A stretch of 64,000 nt of DNA from Streptomyces wedmorensis (GTDB lineage: Bacteria > Actinomycetota > Actinomycetes > Streptomycetales > Streptomycetaceae), in NCBI RefSeq assembly GCF_000716445.1, contig NZ_JNWK01000028.1, positions 84,029-148,028 of the forward strand, in the 5' to 3' direction. Below are positions 36,493 through 45,642 of this stretch, in pieces. Below the pieces are notes generated by a model that worked only from the letters and a program-made list of their open reading frames with translations, was not told the origin of the DNA and did not search any database. Each line of letters starts with the position of its first letter. Positions within the stretch are counted from its first letter, which is position 1. The position numbers were made by a program, and so were the translations under genes.

Positions 36493-37236
36493 ATGCCGAT
36501 CATCAGCCCCGAGGCCGGGCACCTGACCGTCCTCAACCTCTTCAAGACCGACTCCCGCGACCGCGTGGACACGCTCGTCACGGAGATGAAGAAGATCGTC
36601 GACGTCGCGGCCTACCCCGGCTGGATCTCCAGCACCGTGCACCGCGGCGAGCAGAACCCCGGCACCCTCAACTTCATCCAGTGGCGCGGGATGGACGACC
36701 TGGAGTCCCGCTACAAGGACAGCGAGTTCAAGCACCACACCGTCCCCGTCTTCCGCGAGATCACCACCTACGTGCGCCTCATGCAGAACGAGGTGGAGTT
36801 CACCCGGCGCCACCCCGAGCTCGGTGACGCCACCGAGGTCTCGCCCGAGCGCGACGACTACACGGTCGTCGAGATCCTCGGTGTGAAGCCGGCCCAGCAG
36901 AGCGCCCTGATCAAGGCCCTCGGCTCCGCCCACGACTTCCTCGTGGACGTCCCCGGCTACCGCTCGCAGAGCGTCCTGCGCGGCATCCGCTCCCGCAACC
37001 TGGACGGCGGCGAGGGCACCCTGGCGACCGTCGGCACCGACAACGACTTCGTCATCGTCTACTCCCAGTGGGCCGACAAGAAGGCCTACGACGCCCACCG
37101 CAACCAGGACGAGGCCGACTGGTCCGCCGCCCGCAGCGCCTTCCAGAGCAAGCAGTACTCGCTGATCACCAGCATCGACTGGAACAGCTACCGCGCCGTC
37201 CACACCCGCTCCGCCGAACAGCCCGTGGCGGTCTGA
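36493..37236 (+). CDS. AlpJ/JadG/GilOII-type ring-opening oxygenase
   Basis: A 247-residue protein made of two antibiotic-biosynthesis-monooxygenase-type ferredoxin-like halves. The first starts GHLTVLNLFKTDSRDRVDTLV and includes YPGWISSTVHRG and NFIQWRGMDDLESRYKDSEFKHH. The second starts YTVVEILGVKPAQQSALIKAL and includes VPGYRSQSVLRGIRS and VIVYSQWADKKAYDAH. Size and architecture match the oxygenases that open ring B of dehydrorabelomycin in jadomycin, gilvocarcin and kinamycin pathways. In kinamycin-like pathways this leads to ring contraction to the benzofluorene core. This gene is the main reason to place the cluster in the atypical angucycline group. The ATG at 36493 follows AAGGAGC. 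Confidence 0.75.
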   Translation: MPIISPEAGHLTVLNLFKTDSRDRVDTLVTEMKKIVDVAAYPGWISSTVHRGEQNPGTLNFIQWRGMDDLESRYKDSEFKHHTVPVFREITTYVRLMQNEVEFTRRHPELGDATEVSPERDDYTVVEILGVKPAQQSALIKALGSAHDFLVDVPGYRSQSVLRGIRSRNLDGGEGTLATVGTDNDFVIVYSQWADKKAYDAHRNQDEADWSAARSAFQSKQYSLITSIDWNSYRAVHTRSAEQPVAV

Positions 37237-37252
37237 CCTCCCGGACGCGACC

Positions 37253-37294
37253 ACCACGTGGGGCCCCTGGCTTTCGCCAGGGGCCCCACGTGGT
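37253..37294. terminator. Perfect 19-bp convergent terminator
   Basis: Arms 37253-37271 and 37276-37294 pair without mismatch around a TTTC loop, between the convergent AlpJ-type gene (ends 37236) and the 629-residue gene (ends 37311). Confidence 0.85.
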
Positions 37295-37310
37295 TCTCCG
37301 GTGCCGTCCG

Positions 37311-39200
37311 CTAGACGGCGATCCTGTCCCAGTGCCACTGCGAGTCGAACGACGTCACCTCGATGTGCGCGCCGTCGGCGACCAGCGCGGCCGCCAGGCT
37401 CGTCGCCCGCGCGATGAACGCCGACACCCGGTCCGCCGCCAGGAGGTCCTGCTCGTCGAACGGCAGCCCCTCGCAGCGCAGCAGCCGCAGGTCCATGAAC
37501 CCGTTGAACCTGCGGCCCAGCACCTCCACCGCCTGCGGGCTGCGGACGGTGAAGCGCACCTTGGCCGCGACGTGGCCGTTGTGGTGCTGGTCGGAGTAGT
37601 ACGCGATGTCCGGGATCGCCGGCGGCACGAAGTGGTCCCGCGCCGCGATCTCCGGCACCTTCGGCAGGTTCCCGACCAGGAAGTGCCACGAGTTGTACTG
37701 CATCCGCGAGGAGATGGCCCACGCGGTGTCCGCCAGGTGCGAGGCGGAGCCGCCGAAGAGCCGCCGGGACTCAGACGACGGCACGACACAGCAGAAGAAG
37801 TGCGGGATCTCCCACGCGGCGATCTTCGGGAACTCCTCCGCGCGCAGCGCCTCGATCAGCGCCGGCAGCGAACGCATCCCCCGGCTCATCGCGAAGTCGG
37901 CGTCGAAGACCTCCGTCGCCGCCCGCACGCTCTCGTACACCAGGGACTCCAGGCCCGAGCCGAACTCGCCGTGCGCCTCGGCCAGCCAGCCGGGCGCCGC
38001 CTCCAGGTCCGCGGTGAGCCCGGCCAGGGTGTCGCCGGTGAGCGGCAGCCGCTCCCGCAGACGGGCGCAGAGCGCCGCCTCCAGCTGTTCCGCGTCGTCC
38101 TTGACGGGTCCGGCGACCCGCTCGATCTTGTGCATCAGCGGGCCGTAGATCTCCCGGTAGAGCTGGACGGTGCCGGTCGCCATGAGCTCCCGGCGCCGGG
38201 CGGCCAGCGCGCCGGCGAGCTCGCCGAGCGCGGCCACCCCGTGCGAGGCGGGGGCCGGCACCGGCGGCAGCGTGGCGTCGGCCGCGTTGTACGCGCTCCG
38301 CGTCCGCTCGAAGAGCAGCGCCACGTGGTCGAGCGTCAGCTGCGTCCCGTTGGCCTCCTCGATCCGCCCGTACCCGGACGAGCGGACCAGGAGCGTGAGG
38401 CAGACGACGAGCAGCACGTCGCTGTCCGACCACAGCTCCAGCGGCACCGACGCCAGGGTGCTGAGCGCGCAGTCGGGGTGCCCCGGCCGCAGCGTCTTGC
38501 CCGTCAGCGTGTTCCGGTCGCGGAAGTTGGTGTACTGCCGCTCACCCGCGTACAGGATGAACGGCGCGGTCCGCAGCGCCGCCTCCGTGAGGTCGTCGAG
38601 CAGCCCGCGACGGCCGTCCGCGCCCGCCGCGAGCAGGTACTGGCGGCAGTCGGCGACCGACGCGTGCCACCGGTCGTCGGCCAGCGCCAGCTCGACCTGG
38701 TAGTCCGCGAGGTCCTCGGCCGTCCACGGCACCCGCAGGACACCGTCGACGAGTTCGGCCTCGCCGCTCAGCGGTCCCTTCGACGGCACCCGGACGACCA
38801 GCCGGCCGCTCCGGTCGAGACCGATCTCGCCGAGGAACGCGGTCGCCGCGCCCTCGGCCCGGTCGGTGGTCCGGACGTCGTCCCGCCACGACCGGCCGAC
38901 GAGCACCTTCAGCGCGGTCTCGTCCTCCACGGGCAGCGCCCGCAGCTGGATGTCGGCCGGCACGTGCCCGGCCAGCGTCAGCAGCGTGTCGACCGACGTG
39001 GCCAGGTCCGGGGCGTCGACCGCCTGCTGCCAGGTCTGCCGCAGCAGGGCCGGGAACCCGGAGTTCTCCGGCACCTTGTAGTCGGGTTCCTCCGAGGCCC
39101 CGGCCGGCCGGCCGAGACGGCTCGGCCGGCGGCTCTGCCGCGCCTTCGCGAGTGCCTCCCGGCGGGTCATGGTGCCGTCCCGCTCGGTGGGGAAGCTCAT
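37311..39200 (-). CDS. Unrecognised 629-residue protein, last gene of the amidase operon
   Basis: I do not recognise this large soluble protein. The first 60 residues are basic and Pro-rich. The middle, about 130-300, is rich in charged and aromatic residues with [27 protein letters not shown]. The C-terminal third has a compact block with many Cys, His and Trp: [49 protein letters not shown] and [12 protein letters not shown]. That block could bind a metal or cofactor. The start overlaps the ferredoxin stop by four bases (ATGA), so the two proteins are made together. With glutamine synthetase and amidase in the same operon, a role in forming or oxidising an N-N group is an attractive but unproven idea. 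Confidence 0.75.
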   Translation of the reverse strand: MSFPTERDGTMTRREALAKARQSRRPSRLGRPAGASEEPDYKVPENSGFPALLRQTWQQAVDAPDLATSVDTLLTLAGHVPADIQLRALPVEDETALKVLVGRSWRDDVRTTDRAEGAATAFLGEIGLDRSGRLVVRVPSKGPLSGEAELVDGVLRVPWTAEDLADYQVELALADDRWHASVADCRQYLLAAGADGRRGLLDDLTEAALRTAPFILYAGERQYTNFRDRNTLTGKTLRPGHPDCALSTLASVPLELWSDSDVLLVVCLTLLVRSSGYGRIEEANGTQLTLDHVALLFERTRSAYNAADATLPPVPAPASHGVAALGELAGALAARRRELMATGTVQLYREIYGPLMHKIERVAGPVKDDAEQLEAALCARLRERLPLTGDTLAGLTADLEAAPGWLAEAHGEFGSGLESLVYESVRAATEVFDADFAMSRGMRSLPALIEALRAEEFPKIAAWEIPHFFCCVVPSSESRRLFGGSASHLADTAWAISSRMQYNSWHFLVGNLPKVPEIAARDHFVPPAIPDIAYYSDQHHNGHVAAKVRFTVRSPQAVEVLGRRFNGFMDLRLLRCEGLPFDEQDLLAADRVSAFIARATSLAAALVADGAHIEVTSFDSQWHWDRIAV

Positions 39201-39532
39201 GCCGCACCCCCGGCCGTCAGGTCGATGTGCTCCCACATGCGGGCCTCCGTCGCGGTCCACTCCTCGTCGACGTAGATGCAGTCGACCGGGCAGACCATCA
39301 CGCACACGGGGCAGCCGGAGCAGAGCTCCGGCACGATGACCACGTTCAGCCCGTCGTCGAAGACCGCCCCGAACTCGGACGGGCAGCTGCGCAGGCACGT
39401 GTCGCAGGTGATGCACTCCGACGTCTCGATCCGCCGCGGAGGCTTCTTCCAGTTCTCGTCCCGCGTCCGCGAGGCGATCCGTTCGGCGCGTCCGCTCCCG
39501 GTGACCGCGGGAGTCTCCTTCACCTTCGCCAT
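39197..39532 (-). CDS. Ferredoxin with two [4Fe-4S] motifs
   Basis: A 111-residue protein. Two four-Cys sets are visible: CITCDTCLRSCP near residues 40-51 and CSGCPVCVMVCPVDC near 70-84, each giving CxxCxxCxxxC. The first 35 residues are a basic extension. It would pass electrons to an oxygenase or reductase. Its neighbours in the operon, the DUF3050-type putative diiron protein upstream and the 629-residue protein translated with it, are the likely partners. No ferredoxin reductase is in the operon, so electrons may come from a general reductase. Confidence 0.9.
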   Translation of the reverse strand: MAKVKETPAVTGSGRAERIASRTRDENWKKPPRRIETSECITCDTCLRSCPSEFGAVFDDGLNVVIVPELCSGCPVCVMVCPVDCIYVDEEWTATEARMWEHIDLTAGGAA

Positions 39533-39562
39533 GTATGTGCTCTCCTCACAAGAGTCTTCCCG

Positions 39563-40357
39563 TCAGCGGGTGTTCGCGGTGATCGCGTTGGAGATGCCGT
39601 CCCACAGCCGGGTACGGGCCGCGAGCGCGCGGTCGACGGTGTCCTCGCACTCGGCCCACTTGGCCTCGTCGTCGCCGCACAGGTCGGCGAGCATCTGCAT
39701 GGCCATCGGGGTGTGTTCCTCGGCGTCCACCTGGATGTGGCGGCGGAGGTAGTCGACGAACGTGGACAGCGTGCCGTGCCCGGCGTCGAGCGCGGCGACC
39801 TGGTCGAACATGTCGGGGATCAGGTCCTCGCGGCCGAAGGCGAACGCCGCGGCCTGGCAGTGCACCGGCGCGTTGTCGATGAAGTCCCAGGTGGTGCCCA
39901 CGAACTCGGCCACCGAAAGCGGCACGCCCGCCTCGTCGAGGGCGGCCGGGACGGGACGGCCCGCGCGGAGCAGGCCGATGAAGGCGTCGATGCGCGTGGT
40001 GTCCGCGCCGGCCTGGCGCATGCCGTCCACGTACAGCTCGAAGTGGCTGATGAAGCCGTCGCCCAGCTCGTCGCTCTCCTCGACGAGCACGATGTCGTTG
40101 ATGAGCCGGCGGCTGCCGGTGGCGGCCGACGGCAGCCAGGGCACCTCGACGCACGTCAGCTCGCGCTGGAGGGACTTGAGCAGCGACATGAAGTCCCACA
40201 CGGCGAAGACGTGGTGCTCCATGAAGGTGACGACCGCGTCCACCGAGTCCAGCTGGTGGTAGATCGCATGGCTCAACACCTTCTGGCGGGCCGGCTCGAT
40301 GGCGCCCTTGAGCGTCTCGATGGCCGGGTTGGTGCCATCCCATTCGTACCGCGACAT
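39563..40357 (-). CDS. DUF3050-type protein with heme-oxygenase-like diiron pattern
   Basis: A 264-residue, almost all-helical protein. The segment [20 protein letters not shown] is the hallmark of the DUF3050 family as I recall it. Potential metal ligands are arranged as in heme-oxygenase-like diiron enzymes: Glu/His in FMEHH, His and Glu in [13 protein letters not shown], and [19 protein letters not shown], with His, acid and His spaced over one helix. Enzymes of that fold (for example SznF, UndA, BesC) oxidise N or C-H groups using O2. With a ferredoxin 30 bases downstream and glutamine synthetase upstream, N-oxidation of an amine, hydrazide or related substrate is plausible. Direct evidence is lacking. 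Confidence 0.72.
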   Translation of the reverse strand: MSRYEWDGTNPAIETLKGAIEPARQKVLSHAIYHQLDSVDAVVTFMEHHVFAVWDFMSLLKSLQRELTCVEVPWLPSAATGSRRLINDIVLVEESDELGDGFISHFELYVDGMRQAGADTTRIDAFIGLLRAGRPVPAALDEAGVPLSVAEFVGTTWDFIDNAPVHCQAAAFAFGREDLIPDMFDQVAALDAGHGTLSTFVDYLRRHIQVDAEEHTPMAMQMLADLCGDDEAKWAECEDTVDRALAARTRLWDGISNAITANTR

Positions 40358-40443
40358 GATGGTTCTCTCCTTCGGATCGGGTTTGTCGGGTGTGCGTGCG
40401 GGTGCGTCTCGGGCGTGCGGGGTCTGTGGGGGTGGCCGGCCGG

Positions 40444-41949
40444 TCAGAAGGCGCCGAAGTACTCTCGGTGCTCCCATTCGGTGACCTCGGCCGTGGGGCC
40501 GTCGGGGAGTTCGGCGGCGCACCAGGCGTCGAAGCGGGCGGCCTCGCTCTCCTTGAGCTTGACCAGGCACTCCTTGAGCGAGGGGCCGAGCAGTCGTTCG
40601 GCGCTGTCGCTCGCGCGGAAGGCCTCGATGGCCTCGGGCAGGGTCCTGGGCAGCGGGGGGCGGGGGACGTCGTCGGCGGGCACGCCGGACAGCAGTCCTT
40701 CGAGGCCCGCGTGCAGCTGGGAGGCGATGGCGAGGTACGGGTTGGCGCAGGGCTCGCCGATGCGGTTCTCGACGTGGGTCGAGCTGCCGCCGCTGAGGAC
40801 CCGGACCATGGCGCTGCGGTCCTCGAAGCGCCAGTCGACGGAGGTCGGCGCGAGGGTGAACTCGGGGGAGAGCCGCCGGTATCCGTTCACGGTCGGTACG
40901 GACAGCAGGCAGAGCTCGCGGGCCCGGGAGAGCAGGCCGCCGATGTAGGCCTGGCCCTCGGCGGAGATGGCGTCCTGGAGGCCGTCGCCCTCGGCGAACA
41001 GGTTGACGTCGGTCTTGGTGCTGCTGACGGACTGGTGGAGGTGCCAGCCGCTCGGGTCGAAGCTCTCCAGGCGCGGCAGGGTCATGAACGAGGCGTGGTG
41101 GCCGCGGCGGCGGCACTCCTGCTTGAGCTGGGTGCGCAGCAGCAGCATCGCGTCGGCGGCGTCGAGCGCCAGCATCGGGTTGAAGGTCGTCTCCAGCTGC
41201 CCGGGGCCCGACTCGTGCTCGAAGGACCGCAGCGGCAGGCCGAGGCGGGCGAGCAGCGCGGCCAGCGGGTCGGCGATGTCGGCGACCGAGTCGTAGGCGC
41301 TGTCGAGGTTGAACTGGTAGCCGGGGTTCACGGCCGTCACCTCGGGGGCTGCGCCCTGGAGGCCGAAGCCGTTGCCGGCGTTCCCGACCGGTCCTCCACC
41401 GGTCAGCCTGGTGAGGTACCACTCCAGTTCGAGTCCGATGACCGGCGCGAGGTCCTCGCGTTCGTACGCGGCGCAGACCCGGCGCAGGACGCCCCGGGCG
41501 GACAGCGGGTGCGGGGTGCCGTCGCGGAGGTACTCGTCGCCGAGCACCCAGGCGGTCCTGGCCCCGTCCCTGGGCAGCACCTGGAAGGTCCGCGGGTCGG
41601 GGACGAGGACGAAGTCGCCGGCGCCGAGCAGTTCGCCGACGCCCACGCCGGCGTCGGCGAGGAAGTCGACGGCGACGGCGTGGCCGGTGTCGAAGAGGAA
41701 CGGTCCGGCGCTGAAGTCCATGCCGTTGCGCAGCACCGAGCGGAAGACGTCCGCCGGCACGGTCTTGGAGCGGGCCAGGCCGTGCGGGTCGCAGAACACG
41801 ACCCGGACGAGGTCGACGTCGTCCAGCTGGAGTTCGACCTGCTCGGCCGCCGCGGCCTGCCGGTCGTCCCAGAGCCCGAACTCGGCCACGAAGGAGGGGC
41901 GTCCGACGCCGCTCTCACCGCCGATCCGGGACCACGATCTCGAAGCCAT
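40444..41949 (-). CDS. Glutamine-synthetase-like gamma-glutamyl ligase (FzmN/KinL type)
   Basis: A 501-residue enzyme of the glutamine synthetase family. The motifs seen are [28 protein letters not shown] (ATP/ammonia region) and [18 protein letters not shown]. Specialised members join Glu to amines. In fosfazinomycin and kinamycin pathways a member of this family takes part in making glutamylhydrazine. With the amidase, lyase and GNAT genes here, the same role is likely. ATG 41949 is chosen because AAAGG lies nine bases before it. A GTG at 41955, overlapping the small upstream gene by four bases, is the alternative start. Confidence 0.87.
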   Translation of the reverse strand: MASRSWSRIGGESGVGRPSFVAEFGLWDDRQAAAAEQVELQLDDVDLVRVVFCDPHGLARSKTVPADVFRSVLRNGMDFSAGPFLFDTGHAVAVDFLADAGVGVGELLGAGDFVLVPDPRTFQVLPRDGARTAWVLGDEYLRDGTPHPLSARGVLRRVCAAYEREDLAPVIGLELEWYLTRLTGGGPVGNAGNGFGLQGAAPEVTAVNPGYQFNLDSAYDSVADIADPLAALLARLGLPLRSFEHESGPGQLETTFNPMLALDAADAMLLLRTQLKQECRRRGHHASFMTLPRLESFDPSGWHLHQSVSSTKTDVNLFAEGDGLQDAISAEGQAYIGGLLSRARELCLLSVPTVNGYRRLSPEFTLAPTSVDWRFEDRSAMVRVLSGGSSTHVENRIGEPCANPYLAIASQLHAGLEGLLSGVPADDVPRPPLPRTLPEAIEAFRASDSAERLLGPSLKECLVKLKESEAARFDAWCAAELPDGPTAEVTEWEHREYFGAF

Positions 41950-41951
41950 GA

Positions 41952-42191
41952 TCACTTGCCTTTCGCTGTGACACCGGGACGGGTCAGGGTGAGGCCGAGC
42001 GCCGTCGAGAGGAGCCCGGCGGCCGACAGGGCGAACAGGTCGTCGTCCGCCGGGTCCGCGGGCGCGGGGGCCGGGACGGGGACGGGCGCGGGGAAGGGGC
42101 GCCCGGCGTCCTTGGGGAGCGAGGCGAGCGCCGTCCGGAGGAGTGCGGCGGCGGAGGACATCAGGTCGTCGTCGAGCGTCCTGGGCGTCAT
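41952..42191 (-). CDS. 79-residue protein made of two copies of the amidase C-terminal segment
   Basis: A small protein between amidase and glutamine synthetase. Its N-terminal part DDDLMSSAAALLRTALASL and its C-terminal part DDDLFALSAAGLLSTALGLTL both match the end of the amidase next door, DDGLVLSAAGLLETALGLTL. They are joined by a Pro-Ala-Val linker. It thus looks like a tail of the amidase, duplicated twice and freed as its own protein. The start overlaps the amidase stop by four bases (ATGA) and its own stop overlaps a possible GTG start of glutamine synthetase. It may be a docking or assembly peptide that ties amidase and glutamine synthetase together, or a harmless duplication. Confidence 0.7.
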   Translation of the reverse strand: MTPRTLDDDLMSSAAALLRTALASLPKDAGRPFPAPVPVPAPAPADPADDDLFALSAAGLLSTALGLTLTRPGVTAKGK

Positions 42192-43645
42192 GGTCGTCTT
42201 CCTTCCGTCGTGCTTCCGGGGGGAGCCAGGGTGAGGCCGAGCGCGGTCTCCAGGAGGCCGGCGGCCGAGAGGACGAGGCCGTCGTCGCCGACGCGGCCCA
42301 CGAGTTGGAGCCCGACCGGCAGCCCGGCCGGGGTGAGGCCGACGGGCAGCGACAGGGCGGGCTGGCCGGTGAGGTTGAAGGGGTACGCGGCCGGGGACCA
42401 GGACAGCCACCGCAGGTCGGCGGGGTCGGCGGCCCATGGCGGGGCGATGGCGTCGGCGGCGAACGCCTCGATCGGCACGGTCGCCATGACCAGCAGGTCG
42501 TACGTCTCCATCACCGAGGCGAGCCGCGTGCGCAGGGCGAGCCGGGTCGCCTCGGCGCGGGCCACGGCGGCGCCGCTCAGCGAGCGCCCGTAGCGCACGA
42601 CGGCCAACCTGCCCTCGTCGCACCAGGGTTCGTCCTCGGGCGCCGTGCCGTGCGCGTCGGCGGCGGCGAGGATGTCCACCAGCGCGCCGTACGGGTCGGG
42701 GAACGGGACCTCGATGCGGTCCACGCGGTGCCCGAGCGCCGTGAGCACCGGCAGGACGCCCTCGGTGACGTCACGGACGGGGCCGGACGTGCCCGGGAAC
42801 TCGATCCAGCCGACGCGCAGCGGCGCGAGCGCCGCCGCGGGCACGGGCGGAGTGGTGGGGCCCGGGGCGGCGGCGCCCGAGTCGGGGTCGCGGTGGTCGG
42901 GCCCGGCGAGCACCGCCATCAGCTCGGCGACGTCCGCCACGCTCCGCGCCAACGGCCCGACGTGGGACAGCCGTTCGGCGCACGCCGGGACGTAGGGGAT
43001 CCGCCCGTACGAGGGCTTGAACCCGACGACACCGCAGAACGAGGCGGGAATGCGCACCGACCCGGCACCGTCGGTGCCGAGGGAGGCGGTGCACAGGCCC
43101 GCCGCCACGGAGGCGGCCGAACCGCCGCTGGAACCGCCGGCCGTCCGGTCGAGGGCCCAGGGGTTGCGGGTGGCGGAGCCGAGCCGTCCGACGGTGCTCG
43201 CGCTCCACCCGTACTCCGAGGTCGTCGTCTTCCCGACCACGATCGCGCCGGCCGCGCGCAGCCGCGCCACGGAGGGCGCGTCGGCGGCGGTGCGGTGGTT
43301 GGGCAGCAACGAGCCGCGCCGGGTGGGGAGTCCCTCGGTCTGGATGAGGTCCTTCACCGACACGGTGACGCCGAGCAGCGGCCGGCCGCGGAAGGCGGCC
43401 GGGCCGAGCCGGGCGAGCAGCCGGTCGGCCGCCGCGGCCTCCCGCAGCGCGCGGGCCTCGGCCACCTCGACGTACGCACCGAGCTCAGGGTCGGTCCCAC
43501 GGATGGCGCCGAGCACGTCGTCGACGTGCCCGGTGACCGTGGAATGACCTTCGAGAAGTAATTGGCGTGTTTCCTGAATGCCGTGGCAGATCGGCTGCCG
43601 GCTCTTCGTTGCGGTGGACTCTGACACGAGACCACTACAAGTCAT
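42188..43645 (-). CDS. Amidase-signature hydrolase (FzmO/KinK type)
   Basis: A 485-residue amidase-signature enzyme. The Ser-cisSer-Lys triad is visible: Lys in GVTVSVKDLIQTEG and Ser residues in AGGSSGGSAASVAAG. LGTDGAGSVRIPASFCGVVGFKPSYGRIP completes the signature. In the fosfazinomycin and kinamycin route an amidase handles acyl or glutamyl hydrazides, which is the likely job here. ATG 43645 is the chosen start; an upstream extension to 43780 is open but has unlikely, basic composition. First gene of a six-gene minus-strand operon. Its last 20 residues recur twice in the small protein downstream. Confidence 0.87.
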   Translation of the reverse strand: MTCSGLVSESTATKSRQPICHGIQETRQLLLEGHSTVTGHVDDVLGAIRGTDPELGAYVEVAEARALREAAAADRLLARLGPAAFRGRPLLGVTVSVKDLIQTEGLPTRRGSLLPNHRTAADAPSVARLRAAGAIVVGKTTTSEYGWSASTVGRLGSATRNPWALDRTAGGSSGGSAASVAAGLCTASLGTDGAGSVRIPASFCGVVGFKPSYGRIPYVPACAERLSHVGPLARSVADVAELMAVLAGPDHRDPDSGAAAPGPTTPPVPAAALAPLRVGWIEFPGTSGPVRDVTEGVLPVLTALGHRVDRIEVPFPDPYGALVDILAAADAHGTAPEDEPWCDEGRLAVVRYGRSLSGAAVARAEATRLALRTRLASVMETYDLLVMATVPIEAFAADAIAPPWAADPADLRWLSWSPAAYPFNLTGQPALSLPVGLTPAGLPVGLQLVGRVGDDGLVLSAAGLLETALGLTLAPPGSTTEGRRP

Positions 43646-43814
43646 CGGCTGAATTCCTGGCAACTTACGGATTGTCGTCGCGTTGCATCTGCTGAATTCC
43701 GCACTTGAACGGGATTTCTTGCGCAGGTGAAGGGCGGGGAGCAGCATGTTTCCGAGGTAATTCAACGTACTGACACGCACTCACACGCTACTTAATCGCA
43801 CAGGAGAAGACCCG
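43646..43814. promoter_or_regulatory. Divergent promoter region, amidase operon / CMD-like operon
   Basis: This 169-base, comparatively AT-rich gap must hold promoters for both directions. One TTGAACG element (CTTGAACGGG, about 43704-43713) is present. ACACGCACTCACACGC just upstream of the plus-strand gene is a short direct repeat. No certain -10/-35 pair could be chosen. Confidence 0.4.
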
Positions 43815-44252
43815 ATGAGTCCACGGATGGACAACCCTTCGCTGGTCGTTCCCGGCGCCCTGCAGCCCCTGCTCGACCTGACCGAGGTCATCGGCAAGGT
43901 CGGCGTGCCGCAGACGACGCTCGACCTGGTCCGGCTGCTCGTCAGCGAGATCAACGGCCGCGTCTACACCCTTGAGGACATCGCGGACAAGGCGGACAAG
44001 CGCCTGGCCAAGGTGTCGGACTGGCGCAACCAGACCGTCTTCGACGACGCCGAGCGCTCCGCCCTCGCGATGGCCGAGGCCGTCACCCTGATGACGGACC
44101 CGGTGGACATGGCGCCGGACGAGGTCTGGGAGGAGTCCGCCAAGTACTACAACGACGAGCAGCTCGGCGCCATCGTCATGCACATCGGCCTGGTCAACTT
44201 CTGGAACCGCGTGAACGTGGCCACCCTCCAGGAACCCGCGGCCTTTCGCTGA
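43815..44252 (+). CDS. Carboxymuconolactone-decarboxylase-fold protein without the catalytic Cys pair
   Basis: A 145-residue AhpD/CMD-type protein. The helix LDLVRLLVSEINGRVYTLEDIADKA aligns with the family's LRxSxxNxCxxC region. The two Cys are replaced (NGRVYTLEDI) and the usual His is Asp. The following WRNQTVFDDAERSALAMAEAVTLM and IVMHIGLVNFWNRVNVAT are well kept. It therefore keeps the fold but not the peroxidase chemistry. It may be a binding protein or catalyse a step not using thiols. It heads a three-gene plus-strand set with 18-base spacings. The ATG at 43815 follows AGGAGAAG. Confidence 0.78.
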   Translation: MSPRMDNPSLVVPGALQPLLDLTEVIGKVGVPQTTLDLVRLLVSEINGRVYTLEDIADKADKRLAKVSDWRNQTVFDDAERSALAMAEAVTLMTDPVDMAPDEVWEESAKYYNDEQLGAIVMHIGLVNFWNRVNVATLQEPAAFR

Positions 44253-44270
44253 GGAAGGGGACACGGCACC

Positions 44271-44933
44271 GTGCTGAAGCTCATCAACGCCGGTCTCGGC
44301 AGGACCGGCACCACGTCCCTGAAGGTGGCCCTCGACCGGCTCGGTCTCGGCACCTGCTTCCACATGTTCGACATCGTCGGTGACGGAGAGCGCCTCGAAC
44401 AGTGGGCGAAGATCGTCTGTGACGGTGAGGAGCCCGACTGGGCCGCCCTGTACGACGGTTACACCTCCGCGGTGGACGGACCCTGCGCGGTCTACTACCG
44501 GCAGATCAGCGAGGCGTTCCCCGAGGCCAAGGTGATCCTCACGGTGCGCGAGGCCGAGGGCTGGTACCGGAGCACGTACGACACGCTCTACCAGTTCGTG
44601 CTCAAGAGCGCCGAGCACCCGCCGGAGCCCGGCTCCCGCCAGGCGCGGCTGCTCGACCTCACGAGCACCATGGTCTGGGACGGCGTCTTCGACGGCCGGT
44701 TCGAGGACAAGGACCACGCCATCGCGGCGTACCACCGCCACAACGAGGAGGTCGTGCGCGCCCTCGGCGCGGACAACGTCCTCGTCTACGACGTGAAGCA
44801 GGGGTGGGAGCCGCTGTGCGCCTTCCTCGGTGTCGACGTCCCCCAGGAGGAGTTCCCGCACGCCAACGACTCCGCGGCCATGCGGCAGCGGATCGCCGCG
44901 GCGGCCGGGGCCGGCCCGGTCTCCGCCGGTTGA
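44271..44933 (+). CDS. Sulfotransferase-family P-loop protein
   Basis: A 220-residue protein. The start KLINAGLGRTGTTSLKVAL is the phosphosulfate-binding loop of sulfotransferases, and AKVILTVREAEGWYRS carries the 3'-phosphate-binding Arg/Ser region. It belongs to the short bacterial/fungal group of sulfotransferase-like proteins whose substrates are mostly unknown. Sulfation of the product or of a sugar is possible. The GTG at 44271 follows GAGGAAGGGG. The gene lies between the CMD-fold gene and the sugar epimerase, so it is likely co-expressed with both. Confidence 0.75.
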   Translation: MLKLINAGLGRTGTTSLKVALDRLGLGTCFHMFDIVGDGERLEQWAKIVCDGEEPDWAALYDGYTSAVDGPCAVYYRQISEAFPEAKVILTVREAEGWYRSTYDTLYQFVLKSAEHPPEPGSRQARLLDLTSTMVWDGVFDGRFEDKDHAIAAYHRHNEEVVRALGADNVLVYDVKQGWEPLCAFLGVDVPQEEFPHANDSAAMRQRIAAAAGAGPVSAG

Positions 44934-44951
44934 GTCAGCGAGGAGCATGCG

Positions 44952-45548
44952 GTGTTGATCACTGAAATGGCGGTCCCCGGCGCGTACCGCGTCGAGCCCG
45001 AGCCGCTGAGCGACCGGCGCGGGTACTTCTTCGAGTCGGTGAAGACCAGCGCCCTGCTGGCCGACAGCGGCTGGGAGTTCGCGGTCCGCCAGGTCAACTA
45101 CTCGGTGTCGAGACGGAACACCCTGCGGGGCATCCACGGCACCAAGGTCCCCCCCGGCCAGGCGAAGTTCGTCACGTGTGTCCGGGGGAGCGCGCTCGAC
45201 ATCGCCGTCGACCTCCGCGTGGGCTCCCCGACGTTCGGCCACTACGACGTCACCTACCAGAGCCCGGAGTCGGGGACGGCGGTCTACCTGCCCGACGGGG
45301 TCGGCCACGCGTTCCTCGCCCTCACCGACGACACGTGCATGAGCTACCTCTGCTCGCAGGAGTACGTGCCCGGGACGATGATCGACGTCGACGCGCTCGA
45401 TCCGGAGCTGGCACTGCCGTGGAACCTGACGGAACCCCCCATCCGCTCGGACAAGGACGCGGTGGCCCCCACCCTGGCCGAGGCCGCGGCCGCCGGCCTG
45501 CTGCCGACCTACGAGCAGTGCCTGCCCCGCCCCTTCCTCGCTCTCTGA
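44952..45548 (+). CDS. dTDP-4-keto-6-deoxyhexose 3,5-epimerase (RmlC-like)
   Basis: A 198-residue cupin of the RmlC family. The motifs are LSDRRGYFFES, VRQVNYSVSRRNTLRGIHG with the catalytic His, AVDLRVGSPTFGHY and YLPDGVGHAFLAL. It epimerises C3 and/or C5 of the 4-keto sugar, giving an L-sugar (3,5) or a D-sugar (3 only); which of the two cannot be decided here. The GTG at 44952 follows CGAGGAGCATGC. It works with RmlA (47.4 kb) and the Gfo/Idh/MocA reductase (46.2 kb). The 4,6-dehydratase that must come before it is not in the window. Confidence 0.88.
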   Translation: MLITEMAVPGAYRVEPEPLSDRRGYFFESVKTSALLADSGWEFAVRQVNYSVSRRNTLRGIHGTKVPPGQAKFVTCVRGSALDIAVDLRVGSPTFGHYDVTYQSPESGTAVYLPDGVGHAFLALTDDTCMSYLCSQEYVPGTMIDVDALDPELALPWNLTEPPIRSDKDAVAPTLAEAAAAGLLPTYEQCLPRPFLAL

Positions 45549-45642
45549 ACATCGGATTCGGGTGGCGGGCGCGGCGGATGAACGCAAGAATTCGGATTTG
45601 ATAATCGCGCCGTGAGGCGCGGGAAAATGTGTGGAGGTGGAC

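Noticed and set aside
42192..43780. Amidase start at 43780
   Set aside because: The extra 45 residues are basic and unlike the family, and they would fill most of a divergent promoter gap; ATG 43645 is more likely.
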